Source: CALFXN01 sp964451935
GTDB taxonomy: Bacteria > Synergistota > Synergistia > Synergistales > Aminobacteriaceae
NCBI GenBank assembly: GCA_964451935.1
Contig: CAYVKE010000133.1
Span: 1 to 8,023, forward strand
Direction of reading: 5' to 3'
Length of the DNA: 8,023 bases
Shown here: positions 1 through 5,687 of the stretch, piece by piece
Position numbering within the stretch: position 1 is the first letter of the stretch
Layout: every line of letters begins with the position of its first letter
Made by a program: the position numbers and the translations under genes
Notes under the pieces: model-generated
Seen by the model: the letters and a program-made list of their open reading frames with translations, nothing else
Database searches by the model: none
Told to the model about the DNA's origin: nothing

Positions 1-43
1 AGCGAATTCGCTCCGGTCTTCTCTTTTGTTGATGTCGGGGAAA

Positions 44-220
44 TTATTGAACGCTTCCGCCTACGCTGAATGTCTTCGAACTCCAGGACTTTCCGCGCTT
101 GAGAGGCTCCCCTCCCATGAACTCGAGGAAATGGCTGCCGCAGTCGGGACACTTCTTGACTGGGGCCACATCCTCAAGCTCGAATTCTTTCTTGCACTCA
201 AGGCATCGAAACTTCCCCAC
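44..220 (-). CDS. Small zinc-ribbon protein (58 aa), function unknown
   Basis: Seen: reading the minus strand from a GTG at 220-218 to a TAA at 46-44 gives a 58-residue protein beginning MGKFRCLECKKEFEL. It has two cysteine pairs, C6-x2-C9 and C24-x2-C27 (KCPDCG), 14 residues apart, which is the layout of a single zinc ribbon. The tail (residues 36-58) is basic, Ser/Gly-rich and has no further cysteines. A good Shine-Dalgarno (GGAGGTG, 234-228) lies 7 nt upstream of the GTG, which decides the start. Family knowledge: short CxxC-CPxC ribbons of this kind resemble the FmdB-type and rubredoxin-like putative regulatory or metal-binding proteins, but I cannot assign it to one. It is divergent from korA, so shared regulation is possible but not shown. 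The gene is real in my view because the RBS, the cysteine pattern and the minus-strand -10 box all agree; its function is unknown. Confidence 0.8.
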   Translation of the reverse strand: MGKFRCLECKKEFELEDVAPVKKCPDCGSHFLEFMGGEPLKRGKSWSSKTFSVGGSVQ

Positions 221-272
221 GCTGATTCACCTCCATCTTCAGGGAACGTGAACGTGATTCGCACCTGCCGTC

Positions 273-278
273 ATTATA
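273..278 (-). promoter_or_regulatory. Candidate -10 box for the zinc-ribbon gene
   Basis: The minus strand reads a perfect TATAAT here, about 53 nt upstream of the GTG start at 220. No good -35 box lies 16-19 nt further upstream; the best hexamers there are pyrimidine-rich (around TCTTTC). The call therefore rests on the -10 box and its position in the divergent gap. Confidence 0.4.
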
Positions 279-319
279 GCAGAGTCGGGTCTTTGGGAAA
301 GAGAGGGACCCGTCGAGGA

Positions 320-348
320 TTCCGAAGAACGGGAGTATTGTGTATAGT
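320..348 (+). promoter_or_regulatory. Candidate promoter for korAB
   Basis: A TATAGT hexamer at 343-348 lies 41 nt upstream of the korA start, with a weak -35 (TTCCGA, 320-325) at a 17-nt spacing. It would give a short leader of roughly 35 nt. The -10 matches the sigma-A consensus at five of six positions and the -35 at three of six, so this is a tentative assignment. No operator or riboswitch-like structure is evident between it and the gene. Confidence 0.35.
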
Positions 349-389
349 TGTCGTGTGTCATATCGAAGGCGAAACCGAGGAGGGATGGA

Positions 390-2123
390 ATGAACAGCCA
401 GATTTCCGGAACGCGCGATCTTTCCTTCGTATTGAGCGGCGCGGCGGGGCTCGGCATTCAGACGGTCGAGGAATTTCTCTGCCGGGTGCTGTGTCGCGCC
501 GGGCTGCATGTTTTTGCGAGTCGGGAGTACATGTCCCGGGTTCGCGGCGGGAACAACTCGACGGAAATCCGCGTCGGGACGAAAACGGTTCGCGCGTTCT
601 CCGACCGAATGGACTATCTGTTTCCGCTGACGCCGGGCGTGCGCGTCAACATCCGGCGAAGGATATCCCCGGAAACGAGAATCGTCGCCGACCGCGGCGT
701 TTTTGGCGGCGAGTTCGATGGAACGGAGGCTCCGTTCGTTCATATTCCGCTTGAGGACATGACGAAGGAGCTTGGCGGGAAGGTGTACGCTGCTATGGTC
801 ATGGCCGGGGTGATGATCGGTCGGACGGGGGTTCCTTTACCGCGTGTCCTGGAGGAGATCGAACGTTTCTTTTCGGGCAGGCAGGCGGTTGCGAAAGCGA
901 ACGCGGACGCTTGTTCGCTGGGGCATCGTCTCGGAGTGGAACTTCGCGGAGATTCCGAACCGCTGTACCACGACGCGATGCTTTCGGACCGAAAGAGGAT
1001 TCTGCTCGACGGATCCGACGCGGTCGCGCTCGGCGCCGTTGCTGGCGGGTGTTCGTTCGCTGCGGGGTATCCGATGTCGCCTGCGACGGGAGTGCTCACG
1101 TTCCTCTCGGCGAATGCGGATTGCTTCCATGTAGCGGTGGAACAGGCGGAGGACGAACCGGCCGCGGTGAATATGGCGGTGGGGGCGTCGTATGCAGGAG
1201 CGCGTCCGCTTGTGACGACTTCCGGAGGCGGATTTGCGCTGATGGGCGAGGGGATCAGTCTTGCGGGAATCATGGAGGCGCCGCTGGTCGTTCATCTTTC
1301 GCAACGTCCCGGGCCCGCAACGGGAATGGCGACGAGGACGGAGCAGGGCGACCTGGAGCTTGCGCTGTATTCCGGACATGGCGAATTCCCGCGGGCCATA
1401 TTCGCGCCCGGGTCCGTAGAAAGCGCCTTTTTCCTTTCCGCAAAAGCGTTCGATATCGCGGAGCGCTATCAGACGCCGGTGATTCTCCTGACCGACCAGT
1501 ATCTGATGAATACGTTCTACGACGTCGATATCCCGGACGTGTCGCTTCTTCGGCCGGCCGGGAAGATCGATCTGACGCCCGCGGACTACAGGCGCTACGC
1601 GCCCGGCTCGGCGGGGATATCGCCCAGGGGCGTCCCCGGGTACGGCGAGGGGCTGGTCGGCGCAGACAGCCATGAGCACGACGAGGAGGCGCATATTTCC
1701 GAGGAGATTGACGTCCGCGTCACGATGAACGAGAAGCGCCTCGGGAAGCTCGACGCCATGCGCCGGGAGGCGCTTCCGCCCGTTCTCTTCGGGCCGAAGG
1801 ATTACGAGACGCTGATCGTCTGTTTCGGCTCGACCCTGGAGATTGCACGGGAGTCGCTCGCCCTGCTCGGCCGAACCGATACGGCCGTTCTCGCTTTCGA
1901 GCAGGTGCACCCGCTTCACGAAGCGACGGAAGCGTTTCTTTCCGCAGCGACGCGGGTGATCGTTCTGGAGGGGAATGCGACGGGGCAATTCGAACGGTTG
2001 CTTCGCGGAACGTTCGGCTTCCGGGCGCATCATTCGATACGGAAATACGATGGGCTGCCGTTTTCCGTCGAGGAGACGGCGCGCAGGGTGTCAGAGATCC
2101 TCGAAGGAGGTGCGGGCGCATGA
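390..2123 (+). CDS. korA: 2-oxoacid:ferredoxin oxidoreductase, alpha subunit (fused gamma-alpha)
   Basis: Role (family knowledge): large subunit of a thiamine-pyrophosphate enzyme that converts a 2-oxoacid plus CoA to acyl-CoA and CO2 while reducing ferredoxin in the cytoplasm. Seen: 577 residues, the usual size of the two-subunit type. Residues about 10-190 form the gamma domain, with GAAGLGIQ at 17-24 and REYMSRVRGGNNS at 45-57. The alpha/pyrimidine-binding domain follows, with YPMSPATG at 227-234 (a Ser variant of the usual YPITPAT loop) and VEQAEDEPAA at 250-259; the C-terminal third is a transketolase-C-like domain. No ferredoxin-type cysteine motifs are present. The start at 390 is chosen because AGGAGGG (378-384) sits 5 nt before it; an in-frame ATG at 348 overlaps the putative -10 box and has no RBS. 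The stop overlaps the korB start by 4 nt, so the two are probably translationally coupled. Substrate (2-oxoglutarate, pyruvate, branched-chain or other) cannot be read from the sequence, so the symbol is by family convention. Confidence 0.9.
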   Translation: MNSQISGTRDLSFVLSGAAGLGIQTVEEFLCRVLCRAGLHVFASREYMSRVRGGNNSTEIRVGTKTVRAFSDRMDYLFPLTPGVRVNIRRRISPETRIVADRGVFGGEFDGTEAPFVHIPLEDMTKELGGKVYAAMVMAGVMIGRTGVPLPRVLEEIERFFSGRQAVAKANADACSLGHRLGVELRGDSEPLYHDAMLSDRKRILLDGSDAVALGAVAGGCSFAAGYPMSPATGVLTFLSANADCFHVAVEQAEDEPAAVNMAVGASYAGARPLVTTSGGGFALMGEGISLAGIMEAPLVVHLSQRPGPATGMATRTEQGDLELALYSGHGEFPRAIFAPGSVESAFFLSAKAFDIAERYQTPVILLTDQYLMNTFYDVDIPDVSLLRPAGKIDLTPADYRRYAPGSAGISPRGVPGYGEGLVGADSHEHDEEAHISEEIDVRVTMNEKRLGKLDAMRREALPPVLFGPKDYETLIVCFGSTLEIARESLALLGRTDTAVLAFEQVHPLHEATEAFLSAATRVIVLEGNATGQFERLLRGTFGFRAHHSIRKYDGLPFSVEETARRVSEILEGGAGA

Positions 2124-2983
2124 CGGCGAATCCGTTCGATATGGAACACGGCGAACTCTCCTGGTGCCCGGGGTGCGGCGACTACGCGATTCTGGACGCG
2201 CTCAAGAAGGCCCTTCTCGGACTGGGGCTTTCGCCGCAGCAGGTCGTCCTCGTTTCGGGCATCGGACAGGCGGCCAAGATGCCCCACTATCTCCGCTCGA
2301 ATTTCTTCAACGGACTTCATGGGCGCGCCCTCAGCGCGGCGACCGGGATCAAGGCCGCCAATCCGGAGCTGACGGTGATCGCCGTCGGCGGCGACGGCGA
2401 TATGTACGGAGAGGGCGGAAATCACTTCACGCATACGATCCGGCGCAACCCCGACCTGACGGTCCTGGTCTGCAACAATATGGTGTACGGACTGACGAAG
2501 GGGCAGGCGTCCCCGACGAGTCCCCGCGGGTTCGTGACGCCCATGCAGCGGAAAGGCGTCCGGGCCGAGCCCTTCAACCCTCTCGCAGCGGCGCTGGTTC
2601 AGGGCGCGACGTTCGTCGCCCGCGCCTTCGCGGGAGATGTCGAGCGTACGGCCGACATCATGCAACGGGCGATCCGACACAGGGGCTTCTCCCTTGTCGA
2701 CATCTTCCAGCCCTGCGTCACGTTCAACAAGGTCAATACGTACGCCTGGTTCAAGGAAAACACCAGAAAGCTCGAGCCGGACCGCAAAGCGGACGATTTC
2801 CGGGAAGCGCTCGACCTGGCGCTTTCTCCGGCGCCCTATCCGCTTGGCGTCCTATACGAAGCGGATGGGCCGGAGACATTCGAGAAGGGGCTTGGAGCGT
2901 TCACTGACGACTCCCGCCCGCTGTTCATGCGGGAGCCGGATCTCGGTGCGGTGAACGCCTGGTTTGAGGGGTTGCTCCGGTAA
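2120..2983 (+). CDS. korB: 2-oxoacid:ferredoxin oxidoreductase, beta subunit
   Basis: Role (family knowledge): the TPP- and iron-sulfur-binding partner of KorA. Seen: 287 residues. The N-terminus carries WCPGCGDY (15-22), giving two cysteines (C16, C19) of the cluster-binding set. The TPP/metal motif runs GGDGDMYGEGGN (90-101) to CNNMVYGLTKGQASPTS (118-134). A further conserved cysteine, C199, is in DIFQPCVTFN. Odd: at the SGIGQAAKMPHY segment (46-57) Gln50 occupies the position where the Sulfolobus-type enzymes have the third [4Fe-4S] cysteine (GIGC). No delta subunit or separate ferredoxin gene follows. The ATG overlaps the korA stop (ATGA) and is served by AAGGAGGT at 2104-2111 inside the end of korA. 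Gene family is near certain; substrate is not resolved. Confidence 0.92.
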   Translation: MTANPFDMEHGELSWCPGCGDYAILDALKKALLGLGLSPQQVVLVSGIGQAAKMPHYLRSNFFNGLHGRALSAATGIKAANPELTVIAVGGDGDMYGEGGNHFTHTIRRNPDLTVLVCNNMVYGLTKGQASPTSPRGFVTPMQRKGVRAEPFNPLAAALVQGATFVARAFAGDVERTADIMQRAIRHRGFSLVDIFQPCVTFNKVNTYAWFKENTRKLEPDRKADDFREALDLALSPAPYPLGVLYEADGPETFEKGLGAFTDDSRPLFMREPDLGAVNAWFEGLLR

Positions 2984-3026
2984 ACGAGGCCGATCGGGCT
3001 TTTGGTCGGAAGGATCGCTTCGGAAG

Positions 3027-3077
3027 AAAAAAACAGGAAAGCGCCGACACGCCGGAGGGCGTTTGTCGGCGCTTTCC
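3027..3077 (-). terminator. Intrinsic terminator of the phosphatase-folP-folK operon (possibly bidirectional)
   Basis: A 14-bp perfect stem pairs 3036-3049 with 3064-3077 and is capped by a further 4-bp stem (CGCC at 3050-3053 with GGCG at 3058-3061) around a GGAG loop, with a 2-nt TT bulge. On the minus strand the stem is followed after TG by seven T (plus-strand A at 3027-3033), an ideal intrinsic terminator about 30 nt past the folK stop. On the plus strand the same hairpin is followed only by a broken pyrimidine stretch, so it may stop korB transcripts less efficiently. No better korB terminator is visible in 2984-3108, and the rest of that 125-nt gap holds nothing else I can support. Confidence 0.85.
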
Positions 3078-3108
3078 CGCTTTCGTTCCCGCATACGACC
3101 GGGATGTT

Positions 3109-3600
3109 CTACAGGGGAGCGATTCGTTGCATGGATCGATCCTCATTCCGGATTTTTTCGGCCAGGGCGGCTATGGTTTCGCCGGCCCCCGGGTGCAGCC
3201 GGCCGGGACAGATCTGCGCAAGGGGAACGAGGACGAATGCGCGCTCCGTCATGCGCGGGTGCGGAATGACGAGCGTCTCTTCGTTTACGATCATTTTGTC
3301 GAACAACAGGATGTCGAGGTCTATCGTTCTGGGGCCCCATCGGACGTCCCGGGCGCGCCCGAGCTGCGTCTCCACCCGTTGCGTTTCGGCGAGCAGCTCA
3401 AGGGGCGAAAGATCCGTCTGTACAAGAATGCACGCGTTGAGAAAACGTCTCTGGTTTTCAACCCCGACGGGATTCGTTTCGAAGACGTCGCTCCGCGTCG
3501 TAACGCGGATTCGTTGATTTTCGAGGAGGTGTACGGCCTGCCTGAGGTTGCCGAGACGATCCCCCATGTTGCTGCCGAGCGCTATTGCGGCGGTTTTCAT
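3109..3600 (-). CDS. folK: 2-amino-4-hydroxy-6-hydroxymethyldihydropteridine pyrophosphokinase
   Basis: Role: transfers pyrophosphate from ATP to 6-hydroxymethyl-7,8-dihydropterin, giving the activated pterin used by FolP. Seen: 163 residues, the normal HPPK length. The N-terminal IALGSNMGDRLGNL (6-19) and the signature RWGPRTIDLDILLFD (87-101), which carries the metal-binding aspartates D94 and D96, are followed by PHPRMTERAFVLVPLAQI (113-130). This is a complete and ordinary family member. Start: the ATG at 3600-3598 overlaps the folP stop (ATGA), and GGGAGG lies 7 nt upstream inside the end of folP. A longer frame continues upstream but would run through folP. It is the last gene of its operon and is followed by the terminator at 3027-3077. 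No folB lies between folP and folK. Confidence 0.95.
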   Translation of the reverse strand: MKTAAIALGSNMGDRLGNLRQAVHLLENQRIRVTTRSDVFETNPVGVENQRRFLNACILVQTDLSPLELLAETQRVETQLGRARDVRWGPRTIDLDILLFDKMIVNEETLVIPHPRMTERAFVLVPLAQICPGRLHPGAGETIAALAEKIRNEDRSMQRIAPL

Positions 3601-4901
3601 ACGGAAGCCTCCCGAATTTTCCCGATCATCGCTATCGTTGCGGCGTTTTCTCTGATGTCGTGAACGCGAAGAATGGAGACGCCTCGCATTGTGCAGTATG
3701 CGGTTACGGCCTGGGTGCCTGCGGTCCGGTCTTCGGGGGCGTCGCTTTGAAGCGATCGTGCGATGAAGCCCTTCCGCGAATGCCCGACGCATAGCGGACG
3801 ACCGAAACCGGTGAATGCGTCGATCCGGCGAAGAATGCCGAGGTTGTCCTCGAGACGTTTGCCGAAGCCTATTCCGGGGTCGAGAATGATTCGGTCCCGC
3901 GAAACGCCCTTTTGTACGAGGATGTCGAGTTTCTGGTCGAAGTAATCGAGCATTTCGCGAAGAAGCGCGTCATAGTGCGGGTTCTGTTGCATATCCTTCG
4001 GAGTCCCCTGAATGTGCGAGAGGATATAGGGAACTTCGGATTCAGCGACGGCGTCGAGAATATCCGGATCGAGTCCGAAACCGGATATGTCGTTGATGAT
4101 ATCCGCACCGCAGCGTATCGCCGCCCGGGCGACATCTCCTTTGTAGGTGTCAACCGACAGGATCGCGTCGGGAAACGCGTTGCGGAAGGCCTGAAGCGCC
4201 GGCAGGAGCCGGTCGAGTTCCTCTTCCGCGGAGACCGGGTCGGATCCCGGACGTGTGGACTCCGCGCCGATGTCGATGATCGACGCTCCCTGCGCCAGCA
4301 TTTCGGCGGCCCGATCGGCGGCGCGTTCCGCCGAAACTCTGCTTTGCGGGTGGAACGAGTCCGGAGTGAGATTCATAATGCCCATGACGAGGGGTATGTC
4401 TCCCAATTCCAGGAATCGTCCGCGAGGGAGGGGCAGCCTCCATCGCCGCGTCGACGCGCCCTTCATGGCGCGCTCAAGCGATGTGCGGATCTCGTCCAGC
4501 CCCCAGCAGTGAAGATAAACCAGTTTGCGGATCAGGGAGTCGATCTGGCCTTCGTTTCCGAAAAGAAGGACATCGCTCCGCGCGGCTGTCGCGTTGATGA
4601 CGCCCCGGTTGACGACGGCGTCTCCGCCGCGGGAGAGAAGCTCCTGCTTGATGAACGCGGCCGCCCGGAAATCGGCGTCCGGAACGAAAAAGAACAGAAG
4701 ACCGGCTTTGGGACGAAAGAAGGCGTCGGACCGGGGATCCGCTCCGATGGAGCGGATCATTCGCGAAAGATCATCTTTGGATTCGAGACGGATTGGAAAA
4801 ACCGGCACGCTGGTCCCTTCTTCCACATGTCGTAAAAAAAACAAACGCCGTTCATCATAAGACCTCGCATCCGAACGGTCAAGGACGACGGCTACACCCA
4901 T
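3597..4901 (-). CDS. folP: Dihydropteroate synthase with N-terminal extra domain
   Basis: Role: condenses hydroxymethyldihydropterin pyrophosphate with p-aminobenzoate to dihydropteroate. Seen: the catalytic TIM-barrel part starts near residue 162. Motifs are MGIMNLTPDSF (173-183), DIGAESTRPG (210-219), SVDTYKGDVA (249-258), NDISGF (270-275), HIQGTPKDMQ (296-305), LDPGIGFGK (340-348), GHSRKGFIA (373-381) and RVHDIREN (412-419), so the enzyme looks complete. Residues about 33-150 are an additional domain (FIKQELLSRGGDAVV, then SDVLLFGNEGQIDSLIRKL), which I recognise from longer, roughly 400-aa DHPS proteins of some anaerobes. Start is uncertain. The ATG at 4901 overlaps the phosphatase by 10 nt but has no good RBS. 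A GTG at 4808-4806 has GAAGGG 6 nt upstream and begins where the extra domain begins; it would give 403 residues. The 31 disputed residues look atypical (two Phe and a Leu from an 8-T run). Confidence 0.92.
   Translation of the reverse strand: MGVAVVLDRSDARSYDERRLFFLRHVEEGTSVPVFPIRLESKDDLSRMIRSIGADPRSDAFFRPKAGLLFFFVPDADFRAAAFIKQELLSRGGDAVVNRGVINATAARSDVLLFGNEGQIDSLIRKLVYLHCWGLDEIRTSLERAMKGASTRRWRLPLPRGRFLELGDIPLVMGIMNLTPDSFHPQSRVSAERAADRAAEMLAQGASIIDIGAESTRPGSDPVSAEEELDRLLPALQAFRNAFPDAILSVDTYKGDVARAAIRCGADIINDISGFGLDPDILDAVAESEVPYILSHIQGTPKDMQQNPHYDALLREMLDYFDQKLDILVQKGVSRDRIILDPGIGFGKRLEDNLGILRRIDAFTGFGRPLCVGHSRKGFIARSLQSDAPEDRTAGTQAVTAYCTMRGVSILRVHDIRENAATIAMIGKIREASV
4834..4878 (-). terminator. 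Weak terminator-like hairpin plus 8-T run between phosphatase and folP
   Basis: On the minus strand CCGTTC (4878-4873) can pair perfectly with GAACGG (4853-4848) across a 19-nt loop, followed by CG, TTT, G and eight T (4841-4834). The stem is short and the loop large, so termination would be partial at best. It lies just after the phosphatase stop and inside the disputed first 31 codons of folP, so it matters for the choice of folP start and could set relative expression within the operon. Confidence 0.3.
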
Positions 4902-5536
4902 TCCGTTTCGAAAGAATCAAGATGCGAGGTGTCATTGAGCCGGTGAATCATATATCCCCGTCGTTCTTCGTGGAGGATGACGGAGATGCTTGCCGTGTCC
5001 ATGTGTACTTTCCAGAACCAGGGGCTGCAGATTCCGAGGAGGCCGGCGATCATCGGCTTGAGAACCGTTCTGTGGGACGTAACGGCGATCGTGTCGCCGC
5101 GATGGCGGGCGACGAGTTCATTCACGCACTCCACTGATCGGCGCATGACTTCGTCGAGCGTTTCCGCGCCGGGAACCCGGAGCGATTCGGGCTGTTGCAT
5201 CCAGAGGTTCCACTGGTCGGGAAACTCGCGCGCGATCTCGTCCTTTTTTCTGTTTTCCCATTCGCCGAGGCTCATATTGTTCAGCCGCTCTTCGGGGACG
5301 ACGGGAATAGAGCAGGCTGCGGCGATCGCCGCAGCCGTATCGAAGGCGCGCACGAGCGGACTTGTGTAGACGACGGAAGGGGACATCCGGACCATCGCTT
5401 TCGCACATGCCGCGGCCTGTTCCCGGCCCCTCGGGTTCAGGGGGAAATCCACGCGTCCCCGGAAACGTCCTTCGACGTTGCCCGCGCATTCGCCATGACG
5501 GACCAGAATGAGCGTTGTGCGTTCGTTGCGTCGCAT
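4892..5536 (-). CDS. Histidine phosphatase superfamily protein (phosphoglycerate mutase-like)
   Basis: Seen: 214 residues with the superfamily signature LVRHGECAGN (11-20), whose H14 would be the phosphorylated histidine. GRFRGRVDFPLNPRGREQA follows at 23-41, then SPLVRAFDTA (59-68, Arg63), LGEWENR (90-96, acidic Glu92) and the second active-site His155 in VTSHRTVLKP. All expected catalytic residues are present and there is no signal peptide, so it should be an active cytoplasmic phosphatase. Family knowledge: relatives include alpha-ribazole phosphatase (CobC), PhoE-like broad phosphatases and cofactor-dependent mutases; sequence alone does not pick among them, so I give no symbol. Start: the ATG at 5536-5534 has AAAGGA about 8 nt upstream. 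It is first in the operon with folP and folK, which makes a role on a phosphorylated folate precursor conceivable but unproven. Confidence 0.88.
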   Translation of the reverse strand: MRRNERTTLILVRHGECAGNVEGRFRGRVDFPLNPRGREQAAACAKAMVRMSPSVVYTSPLVRAFDTAAAIAAACSIPVVPEERLNNMSLGEWENRKKDEIAREFPDQWNLWMQQPESLRVPGAETLDEVMRRSVECVNELVARHRGDTIAVTSHRTVLKPMIAGLLGICSPWFWKVHMDTASISVILHEERRGYMIHRLNDTSHLDSFETEWV

Positions 5537-5590
5537 AAAAACGTCCTTTCCGCGGAGAATTCCGCTCGGAGGTTCGGTATTTGACCTGTA

Positions 5591-5619
5591 TTGACAATGA
5601 TCCGATTGCTTGTTACTCT
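5591..5619 (+). promoter_or_regulatory. SigA-type promoter of hrcA-grpE-dnaK
   Basis: A perfect TTGACA (5591-5596) is followed after 17 nt by TACTCT (5614-5619), which keeps the three most important -10 positions (T, A and final T) and is preceded by TGT, an extended -10 signature. Transcription would begin near 5626, about 14 nt before the CIRCE operator, the classical arrangement for HrcA repression. A second TTGACC ten bases upstream has no matching -10. Confidence 0.65.
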
Positions 5620-5639
5620 ACCTGTGCGATTCAGATGCC

Positions 5640-5666
5640 CTGGCACTCAATGACATCGAGTGCTAC
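5640..5666 (+). promoter_or_regulatory. CIRCE operator (HrcA binding site)
   Basis: The sequence CTGGCACTC, nine spacer bases, GAGTGCTAC matches the CIRCE consensus TTAGCACTC-N9-GAGTGCTAA with exact 9-9-9 geometry. The GCACTC/GAGTGC cores are intact. Deviations are two bases in the left arm (C for T, G for A) and one in the right arm (C for A). It sits in the leader between the predicted transcription start and the hrcA GTG, so HrcA should repress its own operon here, with release on heat stress when GroE is titrated (family knowledge). Confidence 0.9.
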
Positions 5667-5687
5667 TACGGCAAGGGGGTGGGGCGC

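Noticed and set aside
1..12. Perfect 12-bp palindrome AGCGAATTCGCT at the window edge
   Set aside because: It could be half of a terminator for the zinc-ribbon gene, but the stem is only 4 bp around AATT and the flank is outside the window, so it cannot be judged.
348..389. Upstream in-frame ATG for korA
   Set aside because: It overlaps the putative -10 box and lacks an RBS; the ATG at 390 has a strong RBS and gives a family-like N-terminus.
26..754. 242-codon plus-strand frame overlapping the zinc-ribbon gene and the korA start
   Set aside because: It crosses the divergent promoter region and runs out of frame through the conserved korA N-terminus; the translation is not protein-like.
837..2033. 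398-codon open frame antisense to korA
   Set aside because: Arg-rich composition typical of the reverse frame of GC-rich coding DNA, no family motifs, and it lies wholly across a clearly identified gene.
2989..3020. Possible separate korB terminator (short stem around CCGATCGG then TTTT)
   Set aside because: Only three firm base pairs with a tiny loop; the strong hairpin at 3036-3077 is the better candidate.
3912..4835. 307-codon plus-strand frame across folP
   Set aside because: Shadow of folP, whose motifs are all intact on the minus strand; the translation shows no family features.
5552..5565. Small inverted repeat GCGGA-GAAT-TCCGC in the phosphatase leader
   Set aside because: A 5-bp stem in GC-rich DNA with no T-run and no link to a known element; probably chance.
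5610..5687. Upstream in-frame ATG for hrcA
   Set aside because: It lies upstream of the predicted transcription start and would translate through CIRCE; the GTG at 5688 has an RBS and the family N-terminus.
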